A DNA stretch of 64,000 bases from CAMCHP01 sp036835325 (GCA_036835325.1 DAITMF010000001.1:1-64000); one strand, 5' to 3'; numbered from the stretch's first letter, positions 8,271 to 17,854 are shown. Notes: a model not told the origin generated them from the sequence alone. Translations and numbers: made by a program.

Positions 8271-9080
8271 TTAGCCCCAAATATTCATCTCTTCGAGGGT
8301 GATGCGTTCTTTGAAAAAGATGCGGGTGCTCTTTTCGAAGGCCGAAGTTTTGTCGCTCACCATGAAGTGCAGCGCGGGTGTGCCTTCTCCGGCTTCGAGG
8401 TTTCTACGAGCCAATTCATGAGCGAGCTCCTCGGCCACCAAGGATGTGGAGTCGAACACAACAATGCCTTTCTTGTAGTAGGCATTGACTTCCTTTCGGA
8501 TGAGCGGGTAGTGCGTACACCCCAGAATCAGCGCTGAAATGCCATTCAGCACCGGCTTGCTGAGATACGAATGGATGATGGTTTGGCTAATGCTGTTGCT
8601 AAAAAAGCCTTCCTCAATCATCGGTGCCAAGAGCGGGGTTGCCAGTGACGCCACTTTCACATCCTTCGCCAAGCGAGCAATTCGGCGCGGATACACGCGC
8701 GATTCAATCGTTCCTTTGGTGGCAATCACACCAATGCGTTGGCCCTTCAGGGCAGGTGTACCGGCAACCGCTTCAGCAACAGGATCAATAACGTTGATCA
8801 CGGGAACATCGGGGCCCACCACCGAAGCCACTGTTTGCGCGGCATGCGAACTGGCCGTGTTGCACGCAATCACGATGGCTTTGCAGCCCTTCGACTTCAA
8901 AAAATGGGCAATGTTGGCCGAATAGTGGCGGATAAGCTCGGGCGATTTGTCGCCATACGGCAAGTGTGCAGTATCACCAAAATAAAGCAGCGATTCGTTC
9001 GGCAAGCGCTTGCGAATGGCATTCGCAACCGTTAAACCGCCGATACCTGAGTCAAAAATCCCAATCGGACGAGTATCCAT
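8271..9080 (-). CDS. murI: glutamate racemase
   Basis: Converts L- to D-glutamate for peptidoglycan. The protein has 269 residues from the ATG at 9080; an upstream TTG (9086) would add only two residues and falls in the T run of the preceding terminator. Motifs: FDSGIGG at 9-15, catalytic Cys73 in ACNTASSHA and catalytic Cys188 in GCTHYPL. The start codon follows directly on the terminator of the ompH gene, so a promoter overlapping that terminator or read-through must supply the transcript. I see no clean -7 box. Confidence 0.95.
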   Translation of the reverse strand: MDTRPIGIFDSGIGGLTVANAIRKRLPNESLLYFGDTAHLPYGDKSPELIRHYSANIAHFLKSKGCKAIVIACNTASSHAAQTVASVVGPDVPVINVIDPVAEAVAGTPALKGQRIGVIATKGTIESRVYPRRIARLAKDVKVASLATPLLAPMIEEGFFSNSISQTIIHSYLSKPVLNGISALILGCTHYPLIRKEVNAYYKKGIVVFDSTSLVAEELAHELARRNLEAGEGTPALHFMVSDKTSAFEKSTRIFFKERITLEEMNIWG

Positions 9081-9083
9081 AGA

Positions 9084-9113
9084 CAAAAAAAGGCCTGCCC
9101 GAAAGGGCAGACC
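9084..9113 (-). terminator. rho-independent terminator after ompH
   Basis: On the minus strand the stem AGGTCTGCCC/GGGCAGGCCT (one G-U pair) has a TTTC loop and is followed by TTTTTTT. It ends the ompH-ompH side of the envelope operon three bases before the murI ATG. Confidence 0.85.
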
Positions 9114-9133
9114 TAAAGGTGGTGATTTTTCGC

Positions 9134-9628
9134 TTACTGCAGCCCGAGTTTGGCTTTCACAAGAGATGTAACATCTTCGCCGCCGTTGAACAAAGTTACT
9201 CCTGTGCTCGCGTCGAAAATGTAGGTGAACCCGTTCTCGGTGCCAACGTCTTCAATGGCCTTCTTGGCGCGCTCAATCATGGGTGTGAGCAGCTCTTCTT
9301 CCATTTTGGCGAGGTCTTGTTGTGCAGTCGCAGAGAAGTCTTGCATGCCTTGCTGAAGTTGGTTGAGCTCTTTCTCTTTGGTAGTGCGAATGGCAGCAGG
9401 CCACGTTTCAGATTTGGCGAGGTAATCGTCGTACTTCGTCTGAAGCTCGGTTTGCATAGCCTTCATCTGCTCTTCGTACATGACTGCTTGCGATTCGAGC
9501 TTTGTTTGAGCTTGTTCACGTTCAGGCATTGATAGCAAAAGTTGCTGAGAGTCAATGTGACCGAACTTTTGTGCGGCGGCCGGCAGGGCCAGGGCTACGC
9601 TCGCGAGGAGAATAATTAAACTGCGCAT
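9134..9628 (-). CDS. OmpH/Skp-family periplasmic chaperone (second copy)
   Basis: A periplasmic chaperone-like protein of 164 residues. The signal peptide (1-19, ending Ala-Ala-Ala-Gln) is followed by the family start KFGHIDSQQLLLSMPE. A long charged coiled coil spans about 40-125, and the C-terminal segment GFTYIFDAS carries the beta-strand signature. Skp proteins hold unfolded outer membrane proteins before BamA inserts them. It lies 33 bases after the first ompH gene and is closed by the terminator at 9084-9113. Confidence 0.88.
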   Translation of the reverse strand: MRSLIILLASVALALPAAAQKFGHIDSQQLLLSMPEREQAQTKLESQAVMYEEQMKAMQTELQTKYDDYLAKSETWPAAIRTTKEKELNQLQQGMQDFSATAQQDLAKMEEELLTPMIERAKKAIEDVGTENGFTYIFDASTGVTLFNGGEDVTSLVKAKLGLQ

Positions 9629-9661
9629 TTGAATCGTGTTGTTTCGTTTATGACTGATTGG

Positions 9662-10336
9662 TTAGCGTGGCTTTACAGTTTCACCGCCACGAGTGCTTCC
9701 GCCCCTTGAGCCGCCTGCCGGAACTGTGCCACCGCGACTGTCACCGGCATCGCGCGGACTAGCGCCGCCTTCACGTCCTCCGGCTTCTTCCCCGTCTTTG
9801 CCACCGGCTTCGATGGTATCTCCGGGCTTGTAGCCGAGCTTCTTGATGACGTCATCGCTGAGGTCGAACTTGGGGTTGGTGTAGAGCATGTTGCTCTGAT
9901 TGCTTTTATCAAAAACCACCATGTAACCGCGCTGCGACGCGAGTTCTTCAATGGCAGTGTAAAGGGCGTCTTGAACAGGTTTGATAAGCTCTTCGCGGCG
10001 CTGGAAGAGTTCCCCTTCAACCCCGAATTTGGCTTTCTGCATTTGCTGAGCTTCTGCGCGCTTTTGCTTGATCTCGTCTTCGCGGCGCTGGCGCATCTCA
10101 GTAGTCAAAAGAATCTTCTCGGCCTGGTAAGCCTGTTCAAGCATGCGAATCGCTTCGTACTTGCCTTCTATTTCAATTTGCCACTGGCTCGACATGCGGT
10201 TCAACTCATCTTGCGCCGCTGCATATTCAGGCATGTGACGCAAAATGTAATCGGTGTCGATGTACCCAAATTTCTGGGCGAGCAGCGACAACGGGAAAAG
10301 AAGCGCCAACACGGTAAGGGTTCGTAATGTGTTCAT
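9662..10336 (-). CDS. OmpH/Skp-family periplasmic chaperone with Gly-rich tail (first copy)
   Basis: A Skp-like chaperone of 224 residues from the ATG at 10336; a GTG four codons upstream is possible but unneeded. Signal peptide 1-20, then KFGYIDTDYILRHMPEY, the family opening. A coiled coil covers about 40-110 and the closing segment GYMVVFDKSNQ matches the paralogue. The last 50 residues are a low-complexity Gly/Glu/Arg/Ser tail (repeated GG and RGG) that the paralogue lacks. It sits between bamA and the second ompH, the usual Bacteroidota order. The tail is probably disordered; its role is unknown. Confidence 0.88.
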   Translation of the reverse strand: MNTLRTLTVLALLFPLSLLAQKFGYIDTDYILRHMPEYAAAQDELNRMSSQWQIEIEGKYEAIRMLEQAYQAEKILLTTEMRQRREDEIKQKRAEAQQMQKAKFGVEGELFQRREELIKPVQDALYTAIEELASQRGYMVVFDKSNQSNMLYTNPKFDLSDDVIKKLGYKPGDTIEAGGKDGEEAGGREGGASPRDAGDSRGGTVPAGGSRGGSTRGGETVKPR

Positions 10337-10375
10337 AATCGTAAGCACGAATTCAACGAAATTAGTACATCTGGT

Positions 10376-12907
10376 TTACAGTTCTCCAATATTCATGCCA
10401 ATACTGAAGTGGAATTGGCCCCGGGCCATTTGAGGTGCCTCCGGAATGTCGTCAAACCTCCATCCGTAATCCAATCCCAACAAGCCAAACATCGGAAGGA
10501 AGATGCGCAAACCAACACCGCCTGAGCGACGCACATCAAACGGATTGACGTCGCGCAATCGGCCCCAGGTATTGCCCGCCTCCACGAAGGTGAGCGCGTA
10601 AATTGTCGCCTGCGGATTGGTTGACAGTGGGTAGCGCAACTCCAAGCTGTACTTGGCAATGCTCGGCGCACCTACGTTGGGGTTCGGGAAGGTCACCGAC
10701 AAGTCGTCGTAACCTCGAAGGTTCACAATCTCCCGTCCATCCAAAATAAATCCTGACAAGAATACACCACCCAAGTAGAAGCGCTCAAACGGCGAGGTGC
10801 CCACTTCGCGGTTGTAAAGCCCGAGAATACCAACACCGAAATTGGCGTTCAAGACCAAACGGCGCGGATTCTCTTCGCTCGACCGGGTAAGTGGGGTGTA
10901 CCAGTTGGCAGTGAACTTCCACTTGTGGTACTCAACCCAACGGAAGCGTTCAGCATCGGTTAGGTTGGTGTAATCTTTCCCGTTGAACAATGAATACGGT
11001 GGCGTAGCCTTTACAGTAAAGCGCACGTTCGAACCCCACGCAGGGAAAATCGGGTCGCTCACCGAGTTGCGCTGTAGCGACCACGACAATGCGAGGTTGT
11101 TGGCCTTGCCGTTGGCAAACGAGAAAAAGCTTTGGAAATTGTCGAGATTAAATTGCTGAAAGCTCAAACTGGCGTACATCAAAAACCAGTCGTCGGGTCG
11201 CTGCCAGCGTTGACCAAAGCCTACACTTGCTCCTGAAATGAACAGCGATTGGCGCAAGGGGTTGGGGTCGCCTTCTTCGGTTTTCTTGGGCTGACCGTTG
11301 GTTTGCACCGAGTGGAACAAACCGAAGGTCAATGAGTTCGGTTTCTTACCGCCCAACCAAGGCTCAGTGAACGATAGGTTGTAGCTCTGGAAGAAAATAC
11401 CGTTTGACTGCGCGCGAATACTCAACTGCTGGCCGTCACCTGATGGAATTGGTCGCCACGCATCTTTCTTGAAGAAATTGCGCAACGAGAAGTTCGTAAA
11501 CTGCAAGCCCAAGGTACCAATGATGCGGCCAAAGCCCCAACCGCCCGAAAGCTCAATCTGATCGGAAGGCTTTTCCTCAACAACGTACTCAATGTCAACC
11601 GTGCCCGCTTCGTTGTTGTTCTTCGGGTTCACCTGGAAGGCTTCGGGGTTGAAGTAGTTGAGGCGAGCCAATTCACGCTGGGTGCGGATGATGTCAGTGC
11701 GACTAAACAAATTCCCCGGACGTGTGACAATCTCGCGGTAAATCACGTGGTCATTCGTCTTGCTGTTGCCCAAAACACTTACGCGGCCAATTCTGAACTG
11801 ATCACCTTCAGACATGCGGATTTCAATGTCGATTGAATCGTTCTCCACCAGCACCTCAACCGGAAACAGACGGAAATTCAAATACCCGTCGTCTTGGTAC
11901 AGCGAGGTAATGTCAAGCCCTTTCGGGTTCATGTACAATCGGGTCTCCAACTCTTGGCGGTTGTAGATATCTCCGGCATTGATCTTCAAAATCGAGTCAA
12001 GCTGACTGGTGCGGTACTTCACGTTGCCGTTAAACGTTATGTTGCGGAAGTAAAAGCGGTTGCCCTCTTCAATCGTCAAATCAATGGCCACGCGGTCTTC
12101 AGCTGTGCGGTACACACTGTCGCTCACAATGCGGGCATCGCGGAAACCTTCGGTGTTGTACTTGGCGATGATTTTGCCTTTGTCGGTTTCGTAGTTCTCG
12201 TCGATGAACTTCGAGGCCTTGAAAAAGCGGTACAGGCGTTTGGCCTTGGTGTCTTTCATCTGCCTCCGAATCTTAGCTTCGCTAAGCGCGTTTGCTCCGA
12301 TAATATTGATATCAGAAATACGAATGCGCGAACCTTTGTCAACATTGATGACCATGGTCACGCTGTTCTCTACCACTTCGTAAGGCTCAATGGCGATGTC
12401 AACCTTGGCGTTGTAATAGCCTTTGTCAACGTAGTATTCGATGATTTTGGCGCGGGTCGTGGTAACCACGTTCTCGTTCACGATGCGTCCGCGGATGAGA
12501 TCAACTTTTTCCCTGAGTTTTTCGCGCTCTGAACGCGGCAAGCCAGGGAAGGTGTAGCGCCCAAGGCGGGGCATTTCCTCAACTTCGATGATCAGGTAGA
12601 TGTCATTCCCGCGAATCTCAGAGGCGTAAATGGCCACATCGGCAAAGAGCTGCTGGCGCCACAGATTGCGGATGGCCGTTGACACTTCCTCGCCCGGCAC
12701 GGTAATTTCATCGCCCGTTTGCAAGCCGGCAAAGAGCTTGATGGCCTGCACGTCGGTAAACTCTGCCCCAAGAACGGTGATGCCGGCAATTTTATAGGTC
12801 CCCGGACGGCTGTAATCGACCGATTTTCCAATCGACGACACTTGCGCTGTCAGCGGCGCAACCTGAATGAGCAGCAGGAAGAAAACCAGTAAAAAACGCG
12901 TCATCAT
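10376..12907 (-). CDS. bamA: BamA outer membrane protein assembly factor
   Basis: Inserts beta-barrel proteins into the outer membrane. The protein has 843 residues: a signal peptide (1-21), several POTRA domains (about 35-430) and a C-terminal barrel (about 450-843). The barrel carries the surface-antigen signature around VNLRGYDD and VGLRIFLPMFGLLGLDYGW. Its last residues are Gly-Glu-Leu rather than an aromatic residue. The ATG overlaps the uppS stop (ATGA), so the genes are coupled. The location in uppS-bamA-ompH-ompH is conserved in Bacteroidota. It would also assemble porG, which lies three genes upstream in transcription order. Confidence 0.96.
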   Translation of the reverse strand: MMTRFLLVFFLLLIQVAPLTAQVSSIGKSVDYSRPGTYKIAGITVLGAEFTDVQAIKLFAGLQTGDEITVPGEEVSTAIRNLWRQQLFADVAIYASEIRGNDIYLIIEVEEMPRLGRYTFPGLPRSEREKLREKVDLIRGRIVNENVVTTTRAKIIEYYVDKGYYNAKVDIAIEPYEVVENSVTMVINVDKGSRIRISDINIIGANALSEAKIRRQMKDTKAKRLYRFFKASKFIDENYETDKGKIIAKYNTEGFRDARIVSDSVYRTAEDRVAIDLTIEEGNRFYFRNITFNGNVKYRTSQLDSILKINAGDIYNRQELETRLYMNPKGLDITSLYQDDGYLNFRLFPVEVLVENDSIDIEIRMSEGDQFRIGRVSVLGNSKTNDHVIYREIVTRPGNLFSRTDIIRTQRELARLNYFNPEAFQVNPKNNNEAGTVDIEYVVEEKPSDQIELSGGWGFGRIIGTLGLQFTNFSLRNFFKKDAWRPIPSGDGQQLSIRAQSNGIFFQSYNLSFTEPWLGGKKPNSLTFGLFHSVQTNGQPKKTEEGDPNPLRQSLFISGASVGFGQRWQRPDDWFLMYASLSFQQFNLDNFQSFFSFANGKANNLALSWSLQRNSVSDPIFPAWGSNVRFTVKATPPYSLFNGKDYTNLTDAERFRWVEYHKWKFTANWYTPLTRSSEENPRRLVLNANFGVGILGLYNREVGTSPFERFYLGGVFLSGFILDGREIVNLRGYDDLSVTFPNPNVGAPSIAKYSLELRYPLSTNPQATIYALTFVEAGNTWGRLRDVNPFDVRRSGGVGLRIFLPMFGLLGLDYGWRFDDIPEAPQMARGQFHFSIGMNIGEL

Positions 12908-13647
12908 TCGGGATTGCTAAAGGCGATTTGTTCGGTGGTTTTGCCGAAACGGCGTTGACGTTGTTGGTAGTCGCGAATGGCATCGTAGAAATCGTCTTCA
13001 CGAAATTCCGGCCAGAATTTGGTCGTGAAGTACAATTCGGCATAGGCGATTTGCCACAGCAAGAAGTTGCTAATTCTGCGTTCTCCGCTGGTGCGGATGA
13101 GCAACTCAGGGTCAGGAATGCCGGCCGTACACAAACGGGCCTCAATGGCTGCTTCAGTGACGTCATCGGGCGCGGCGCCTTCTTCAATCAATTTGCGGGC
13201 CGCTTGGAGAATTTCCCAGCGGGCGCTGTAGCTCAGCGCAAGGATGAGTTCAATGCCCGTGTTGCTCTTGGTGCGCTCCATGGCGTTGCGCAGTTCTTCT
13301 GCACAGCGCGAGGGAAGCTCATCGATTGCGCCAATGGCGTTGAGTCTGACGTCATTCTGATCGAGCTCGTTGATCTCTTGCACGATGGTTTGCACGAGCA
13401 AATCCATAAGGGCATTGACCTCTTCTTTCGGACGGTTCCAGTTCTCTGTGGAAAAGGCGTACAAGGTGAGGTGGCTTACGCCCACCTTTCGCGCAGCCTT
13501 GAGCGTGGCGCGCACGGCTTCAACACCATTGAGGTGGCCGTAGATGCGCTCCTGCCCTTGGTTCTGTGCCCATCGTCCGTTGCCGTCCATGATCACAGCC
13601 ACGTGTCGAGGCACACGTTGAAGATCAATTCCTTGAATGTCGCTCAT
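12904..13647 (-). CDS. uppS: undecaprenyl diphosphate synthase (isoprenyl transferase)
   Basis: Makes the C55 lipid carrier for cell-wall and polysaccharide synthesis by adding isopentenyl units to farnesyl diphosphate. The protein has 247 residues from the ATG at 13647; a TTG 14 codons upstream adds a non-conserved stretch. The catalytic Asp is D21 in IMDGNGRWA. The C-terminal block RTSGERRISNFLLWQIAYAE is the second family signature, and LYAFSTENWNRP is also present. The stop overlaps the bamA start. Confidence 0.95.
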   Translation of the reverse strand: MSDIQGIDLQRVPRHVAVIMDGNGRWAQNQGQERIYGHLNGVEAVRATLKAARKVGVSHLTLYAFSTENWNRPKEEVNALMDLLVQTIVQEINELDQNDVRLNAIGAIDELPSRCAEELRNAMERTKSNTGIELILALSYSARWEILQAARKLIEEGAAPDDVTEAAIEARLCTAGIPDPELLIRTSGERRISNFLLWQIAYAELYFTTKFWPEFREDDFYDAIRDYQQRQRRFGKTTEQIAFSNPE

Positions 13648-13776
13648 TGCGGGTAAGCCGTTCCGGTCATTCACAGTAAACGCAGCCAAGGCGAAATTAT
13701 TCGATGGCTGCTTTTTTTAACATTCGCACTCAACGAGTTGAACGCGGGCGCAAATGTACCGTAAAATTAAGACTTA

Positions 13777-14619
13777 CTACTGATTCCAACAGGTCGTTGG
13801 TGCTTTACCGAGTCGGAGCGACAGTGTGACGGTGGTAAAGTTGTACCAATCGTTGCGTCCGGAGTCGCCGCGCTCCATGCCGGTGAGGTTCTCACGACCT
13901 TCCGGAATCACTAAACTGCGGTCAGCCATGGCGACCGTCAACGGACCGCTTTCATCGGCCAAAACAGCAGGGTCAGCATACATCCCGCTCACATCATCGA
14001 GGTAGTCGGTCCACACTTTGCGCATGCCCCACTCGACGTTAATCGCCAAGGTGCCAATGAGGTTCAGTTTAATACCTACTCCAAAGGGCACGGCCAATCC
14101 GCGCAGCGCATAAAAATCACCTCCTTCAGAAGTGCCCTGGCCTTCTGTACCCAAGGGCTGCAACTCGACCCAACGGCCGTTAAATTCACCTTGCGGACGG
14201 TGCGAGTAGATTGCCAGGCCCATGAAAACATAGGGTGAAAAACCGTCGCCTTTGGTTCCGATTTGGTAATTTTTGTAGTTCAGCTCAACCGTGCAGCTTC
14301 CCTCGATGATTTCGTTTCTGAAGCTGAGGTTTCGGTTTTGACGCCATGCGTTGTCGGCATCGGCATCTGATGCGGCAATGGTTCCGTAAAACACTTGGCC
14401 TTTAACCGACCAGCGCCGCGAGATGTTTTCGCGGTACATAGCACCAGCACCGAGCGAAAGAATGCCTCCGAAGTGCCCGTACGGATTGATGTCTCCAATG
14501 TAATAGCCCGTGCCGCCGACCAATCCGAATTCGCGGCTTTGCTCAAATTTCTTCTGAGCAAAAAGCGGGGAAAAGGAAAGGAGCAGTACAAAAGTTACTA
14601 AGGCGATGTGGCGTGTCAT
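13777..14619 (-). CDS. porG: DUF6089-family outer membrane protein, probable T9SS component PorG
   Basis: A 280-residue outer membrane beta-barrel candidate with a signal peptide (1-19, ending Leu-Phe-Ala-Gln) and the opening REFGLVGGTGYYIGDINPYG typical of DUF6089 proteins. PorG of Porphyromonas gingivalis is a DUF6089 outer membrane protein required for T9SS and is encoded just upstream of uppS-bamA-ompH; the same order here supports the call. At least six T9SS-type substrates are encoded in this window. The start at 14619 gives the best signal peptide; earlier in-frame codons lead into a poor N-terminus. Gene neighbours are nadK (51 bases upstream) and uppS (129 bases downstream). Confidence 0.75.
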   Translation of the reverse strand: MTRHIALVTFVLLLSFSPLFAQKKFEQSREFGLVGGTGYYIGDINPYGHFGGILSLGAGAMYRENISRRWSVKGQVFYGTIAASDADADNAWRQNRNLSFRNEIIEGSCTVELNYKNYQIGTKGDGFSPYVFMGLAIYSHRPQGEFNGRWVELQPLGTEGQGTSEGGDFYALRGLAVPFGVGIKLNLIGTLAINVEWGMRKVWTDYLDDVSGMYADPAVLADESGPLTVAMADRSLVIPEGRENLTGMERGDSGRNDWYNFTTVTLSLRLGKAPTTCWNQ

Positions 14620-14670
14620 CAGTGCTTCTAACGCAAAAAGCGTCAATTTGTTGCAAAGGTAGTGCAAAGC

Positions 14671-15549
14671 TCAGTTTCGCTTGTCGAGGCCCCACAACAA
14701 CTTGTTGCGAATGGTACTGAAGAAATGCTGGTGTTCGAGGTTGAGCAAATTGAATTTGAACCGGGCATTCGATAGCCGTACTTCAGCGCCTTCGGGCAGG
14801 TCAAAAGGCCGAGCATCAAGGGTGAGTCGGTGAACAGGTCTACGACCTTCAGCCGAAAGCCGCAAATCAGCGTGGTTGGGCACAACCAGCGGACGAACGT
14901 TCAGGTTGTGCGGTGCAATCGGGGTAATCACAAAGGCTTCAGAGCCTGGCATCATAATCGGTCCGCCGCAACTTAATGAATACGCGGTTGACCCAGTTGG
15001 CGTGGCCACAATGAGGCCGTCGGCCCAATACGTATTAATAAAGCGTTCGCCCATATAGGCGTGCACGGCCACCATAGAGGCATCGCTGTGTTTCTGCACC
15101 GTTATTTCGTTGAGCGCAAAAGGAAAGTCGTCGAAAAGCACGGCGTCGCTTTCGACGCTGATGAGTCCGCGCTCGTCGAGGTAGTATTTCTTGTTTTCAA
15201 TTGAGGCGAGGGCCTCTTCAATTTCCTCGCTTGCCACGTTCGATAGAAAGCCCAAGCGGCCGGTGTTCAAGCCGAGTACCGGCACATTGCTGTCGCGCAC
15301 CAAACACACTGAATCGAGAATGGTGCCGTCACCCCCGATGGAAATGAACAGGTCACAATCACGCACTTCGTGGTGGTCATTGAACACATCGAACCGAACA
15401 TCGGGCAAGGTACCGCGTTCACGCAAGAAGCCCAGAAAGCGGCTGTACACACGCAGACGGTGGCCGCGCTCAACGAGTCGTCCGAGCAATTGGCCTACTG
15501 TATGGTCGTAGGCTGCGTCAAAGTGCTTACCAAATACGGCGATGTTCAC
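14671..15549 (-). CDS. nadK: NAD kinase
   Basis: Phosphorylates NAD to NADP. The protein has 292 residues with a GTG start that gives the typical N-terminus MNIAVFGK. The family motif GGDG is at 72-75 (ISIGGDGTILDS), followed by NTGRLGFLS near 95-103 and the conserved block PTGSTAYSLSCGGPI. It lies 43 bases after the CBS-domain gene and before porG in a minus-strand series. An ATG alternative would remove conserved N-terminal residues, so GTG is preferred. Confidence 0.94.
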   Translation of the reverse strand: MNIAVFGKHFDAAYDHTVGQLLGRLVERGHRLRVYSRFLGFLRERGTLPDVRFDVFNDHHEVRDCDLFISIGGDGTILDSVCLVRDSNVPVLGLNTGRLGFLSNVASEEIEEALASIENKKYYLDERGLISVESDAVLFDDFPFALNEITVQKHSDASMVAVHAYMGERFINTYWADGLIVATPTGSTAYSLSCGGPIMMPGSEAFVITPIAPHNLNVRPLVVPNHADLRLSAEGRRPVHRLTLDARPFDLPEGAEVRLSNARFKFNLLNLEHQHFFSTIRNKLLWGLDKRN

Positions 15550-15592
15550 ACTGCGAAATTCGTGAAATGCCGCCGATAAATCACCACACGAC

Positions 15593-16249
15593 CTAGATGT
15601 TCAAGTAACGCATGAGCTCGTCGTAGCGCCGCTTGAGGTCGTCTTCGTAAGTAGGCGCGTCGTAAAACGCTTTGATGGTGTAGTCGTAACGCTGCAGCGT
15701 TTGCACAATGCCGTGAATGTCGGTTTGGTTGATTTTAAGCGAAACCTCAACCGTGCGGCTGTTCTCAAAGTTGGTCACCGAAGCACTGAGAATTTTGGCG
15801 TCGTTGCCCTCAATGTGCCGTGCAATTTCAGCCAATGAATAATCGACATCGTTCATTTCAAGCACAAGGATTGACCCTTCTTGCCGCACCGATTGCAAAT
15901 CGGCCATGTACTCAATGATCGATTGCAGGCTGATTTCACCCAAGTAGTTGGCCTCTTTGTCGGCCACGGGAACCGTTGTCAGCTCATTTGCCGAAATCAA
16001 TTCGATGACTTCAAAAACGTGCTGGTCAGGGTACACAACGTGCGAAAGCAGTGCAAAATCACTCACCTTCGCCGTGCGCCCTTCATAGCCGAGCAGGTCT
16101 GACTCATCGAGCAGCCCCATCAACTTCCCTTCACTCACCACGGGCAAGTGGCCTACCTTCCAATCGTGCATGTACTGCAGTGCAGTGTCAAGACTGTCAT
16201 TGGGGTCGAGGTAAGGCAGGTCGTTTGATATGATCTTATTCAGCAGCAT
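15593..16249 (-). CDS. CBS-domain pair protein with ACT-like C-terminus
   Basis: A soluble protein of 218 residues. Two CBS domains occupy about 1-125 (the first around HLPVVSEGKLMGLLDE, the second around TTVPVADKEANYLGEIS). The C-terminal part (about 135-205) has an ACT-like alternation (SILVLEMNDVDYSLAEIAR, then an HGIVQTLQRYDY helix). CBS pairs bind adenosine nucleotides and ACT domains small ligands; the ligand here is unknown. The ATG at 16249 begins the conserved MLLNKIIS. It is divergent from pdxJ and upstream of nadK, a pairing common in Bacteroidota. Confidence 0.82.
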   Translation of the reverse strand: MLLNKIISNDLPYLDPNDSLDTALQYMHDWKVGHLPVVSEGKLMGLLDESDLLGYEGRTAKVSDFALLSHVVYPDQHVFEVIELISANELTTVPVADKEANYLGEISLQSIIEYMADLQSVRQEGSILVLEMNDVDYSLAEIARHIEGNDAKILSASVTNFENSRTVEVSLKINQTDIHGIVQTLQRYDYTIKAFYDAPTYEDDLKRRYDELMRYLNI

Positions 16250-16354
16250 CGTGTGTGGGCAGCGTCGGAGTTGGTAACTTTGCTCTGCCAATTTAACGGC
16301 TGCGCAGGGCGGTCTGTTTCGCCTACCGCGTTTTTTTGAACAAAATGTTCACCA

Positions 16355-17083
16355 ATGCACAATTCCCGTACCCGACTAAGCGTCAACGTCAACAAAATCG
16401 CCACCCTTCGGAATGCCCGTGGAGGCAATCGTCCTGACGTTATTGAAGCTGCCAAAGCCATCGAACGCTTCGGCGCAGAAGGCATCACCGTTCACCCTCG
16501 GCCCGATGCCCGTCACATCACCTACACCGATGTGCGCCAGCTGAAGTCGGTCGTGAATACCGAGTTCAACGTCGAAGGCTTCCCTGACCCGTCGTTCATT
16601 GCCTTGGTCAAGGAGGTAAAGCCCCACCAAGTGACCCTTGTGCCCGACGCTCCTGATGTACTCACAAGCAACGCGGGTTGGGACACTGTGCGTCAGGCTG
16701 ATTTTTTGAGGATGGTCGTGGATGAGTTCAAGCGCGAAGGAATACGCGTGAGTTTGTTTGTAGATCCTGATGAGACTTTGGTGGAGGCAGCATCCGAAAC
16801 AGGCACTGATCGAATTGAACTGTATACCGAGGCCTATGCTTCGGGCTACATGAACGACCGTGAAGCCGCCATCGGCCCCTACATCCGCGCAGCGAAAAAA
16901 GCCAACGAACTCGGCATTGGCATCAACGCCGGACACGACCTTGACCTCGTGAACCTCCGATACTTCGCACAGAACATTGACGGTTTGCTGGAAGTTTCGA
17001 TTGGGCACGCGCTCATCAGCGATGCGTTGTACTACGGGCTTGAAAACACCGTGCAACTCTACCTCAACGAACTGCACTTCTGA
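16355..17083 (+). CDS. pdxJ: pyridoxine 5'-phosphate synthase
   Basis: Makes pyridoxine 5'-phosphate from 3-amino-2-oxopropyl phosphate and deoxyxylulose 5-phosphate (vitamin B6 synthesis). The protein has 242 residues and a TIM barrel. Recognised segments are [56 protein letters not shown] and [27 protein letters not shown] copy with an A-tract lies in its coding sequence at 16882-16900. A possible -7 box TAACTTTG is at 16275-16282. The stop shares a base with the next ATG (TGATG). Confidence 0.96.
   Translation: MHNSRTRLSVNVNKIATLRNARGGNRPDVIEAAKAIERFGAEGITVHPRPDARHITYTDVRQLKSVVNTEFNVEGFPDPSFIALVKEVKPHQVTLVPDAPDVLTSNAGWDTVRQADFLRMVVDEFKREGIRVSLFVDPDETLVEAASETGTDRIELYTEAYASGYMNDREAAIGPYIRAAKKANELGIGINAGHDLDLVNLRYFAQNIDGLLEVSIGHALISDALYYGLENTVQLYLNELHF
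16882..16900 (+). repeat. CATCCGCGCAGCG plus A-tract motif inside pdxJ
   Basis: CATCCGCGCAGCGAAAAAA on the coding strand, encoding part of a helix near residues 176-182. It is the copy that most closely joins the GCG-variant core to a pure A-tract. Confidence 0.5.
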
Positions 17084-17841
17084 TGGAACTCTTTTTCCGT
17101 GAAATGGGCGCCGGAAAGCCGCTCATTATTGTTCATGGCCTCTTCGGCTCAGGCGATAACTGGCAAACGCTGGGGAAGCGCTACGCTGAGCACTTTCACG
17201 TGTACCTCGTTGACCAACGCAACCACGGACATTCAGCGCACGCCCCCGAACACAGCTACGAAGTCATGGCCGACGATTTGCTTGAATTCTGCGAAGCACA
17301 TGGGCTCAACAATTTTCACCTGCTCGGGCATTCAATGGGCGGAAAAACCGCCATGCGCTTCACCTCTGAAAACGGAGCAATGGTTGACCGCTTGATTGTT
17401 GCCGACATTGCCCCAAAACCCTATGGCGTGCACCACCGTGCCTTGGTCGATTGCCTTTTGGGCGCTGACCTCAGCATCATGACAACCCGGCAGGAAGTCG
17501 AAGCCCACCTCGAACGCGGCATTGCCGACATCTCAACCCGCCAGTTTTTTCTCAAAAACCTCTATTGGAAATCTCCCCGGCAGCTTGCTTGGCGCTTCAA
17601 CCTTGAAACCCTGTCTGAAACCCTCGCCGACATTAGCGGCGATGCCGGTCAGCAGATTTGCTTAAACGAAACGCTGTTTATTCGAGGCGGAAAATCGAAC
17701 TATGTCGCTGATTCTGACGTAGAATGGTTAAACCACTACTTTCCGCACAACCGTTTGGTAACGATTGCGGATGCGGGGCATTGGCTGCATGCCGAATCTC
17801 CAGATGCTTTTTTCGATGCAACTCTTGCTTTCCTGAGCTGA
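17083..17841 (+). CDS. alpha/beta hydrolase (YbfF-like esterase)
   Basis: A cytoplasmic alpha/beta hydrolase of 252 residues. The nucleophile elbow is GHSMGG (about residues 84-89). The oxyanion region is HGLFGSGDNW near 19-28, and the catalytic His is in GHWLHAESP near the C-terminus. The start YbfF-like DQRNHGHSAH is clear. It is coupled to pdxJ through a TGATG overlap, so it shares that transcript. The substrate is unknown; family members hydrolyse small acyl esters or thioesters. Confidence 0.87.
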   Translation: MELFFREMGAGKPLIIVHGLFGSGDNWQTLGKRYAEHFHVYLVDQRNHGHSAHAPEHSYEVMADDLLEFCEAHGLNNFHLLGHSMGGKTAMRFTSENGAMVDRLIVADIAPKPYGVHHRALVDCLLGADLSIMTTRQEVEAHLERGIADISTRQFFLKNLYWKSPRQLAWRFNLETLSETLADISGDAGQQICLNETLFIRGGKSNYVADSDVEWLNHYFPHNRLVTIADAGHWLHAESPDAFFDATLAFLS

Positions 17842-17854
17842 TTCGACGAAGCTA

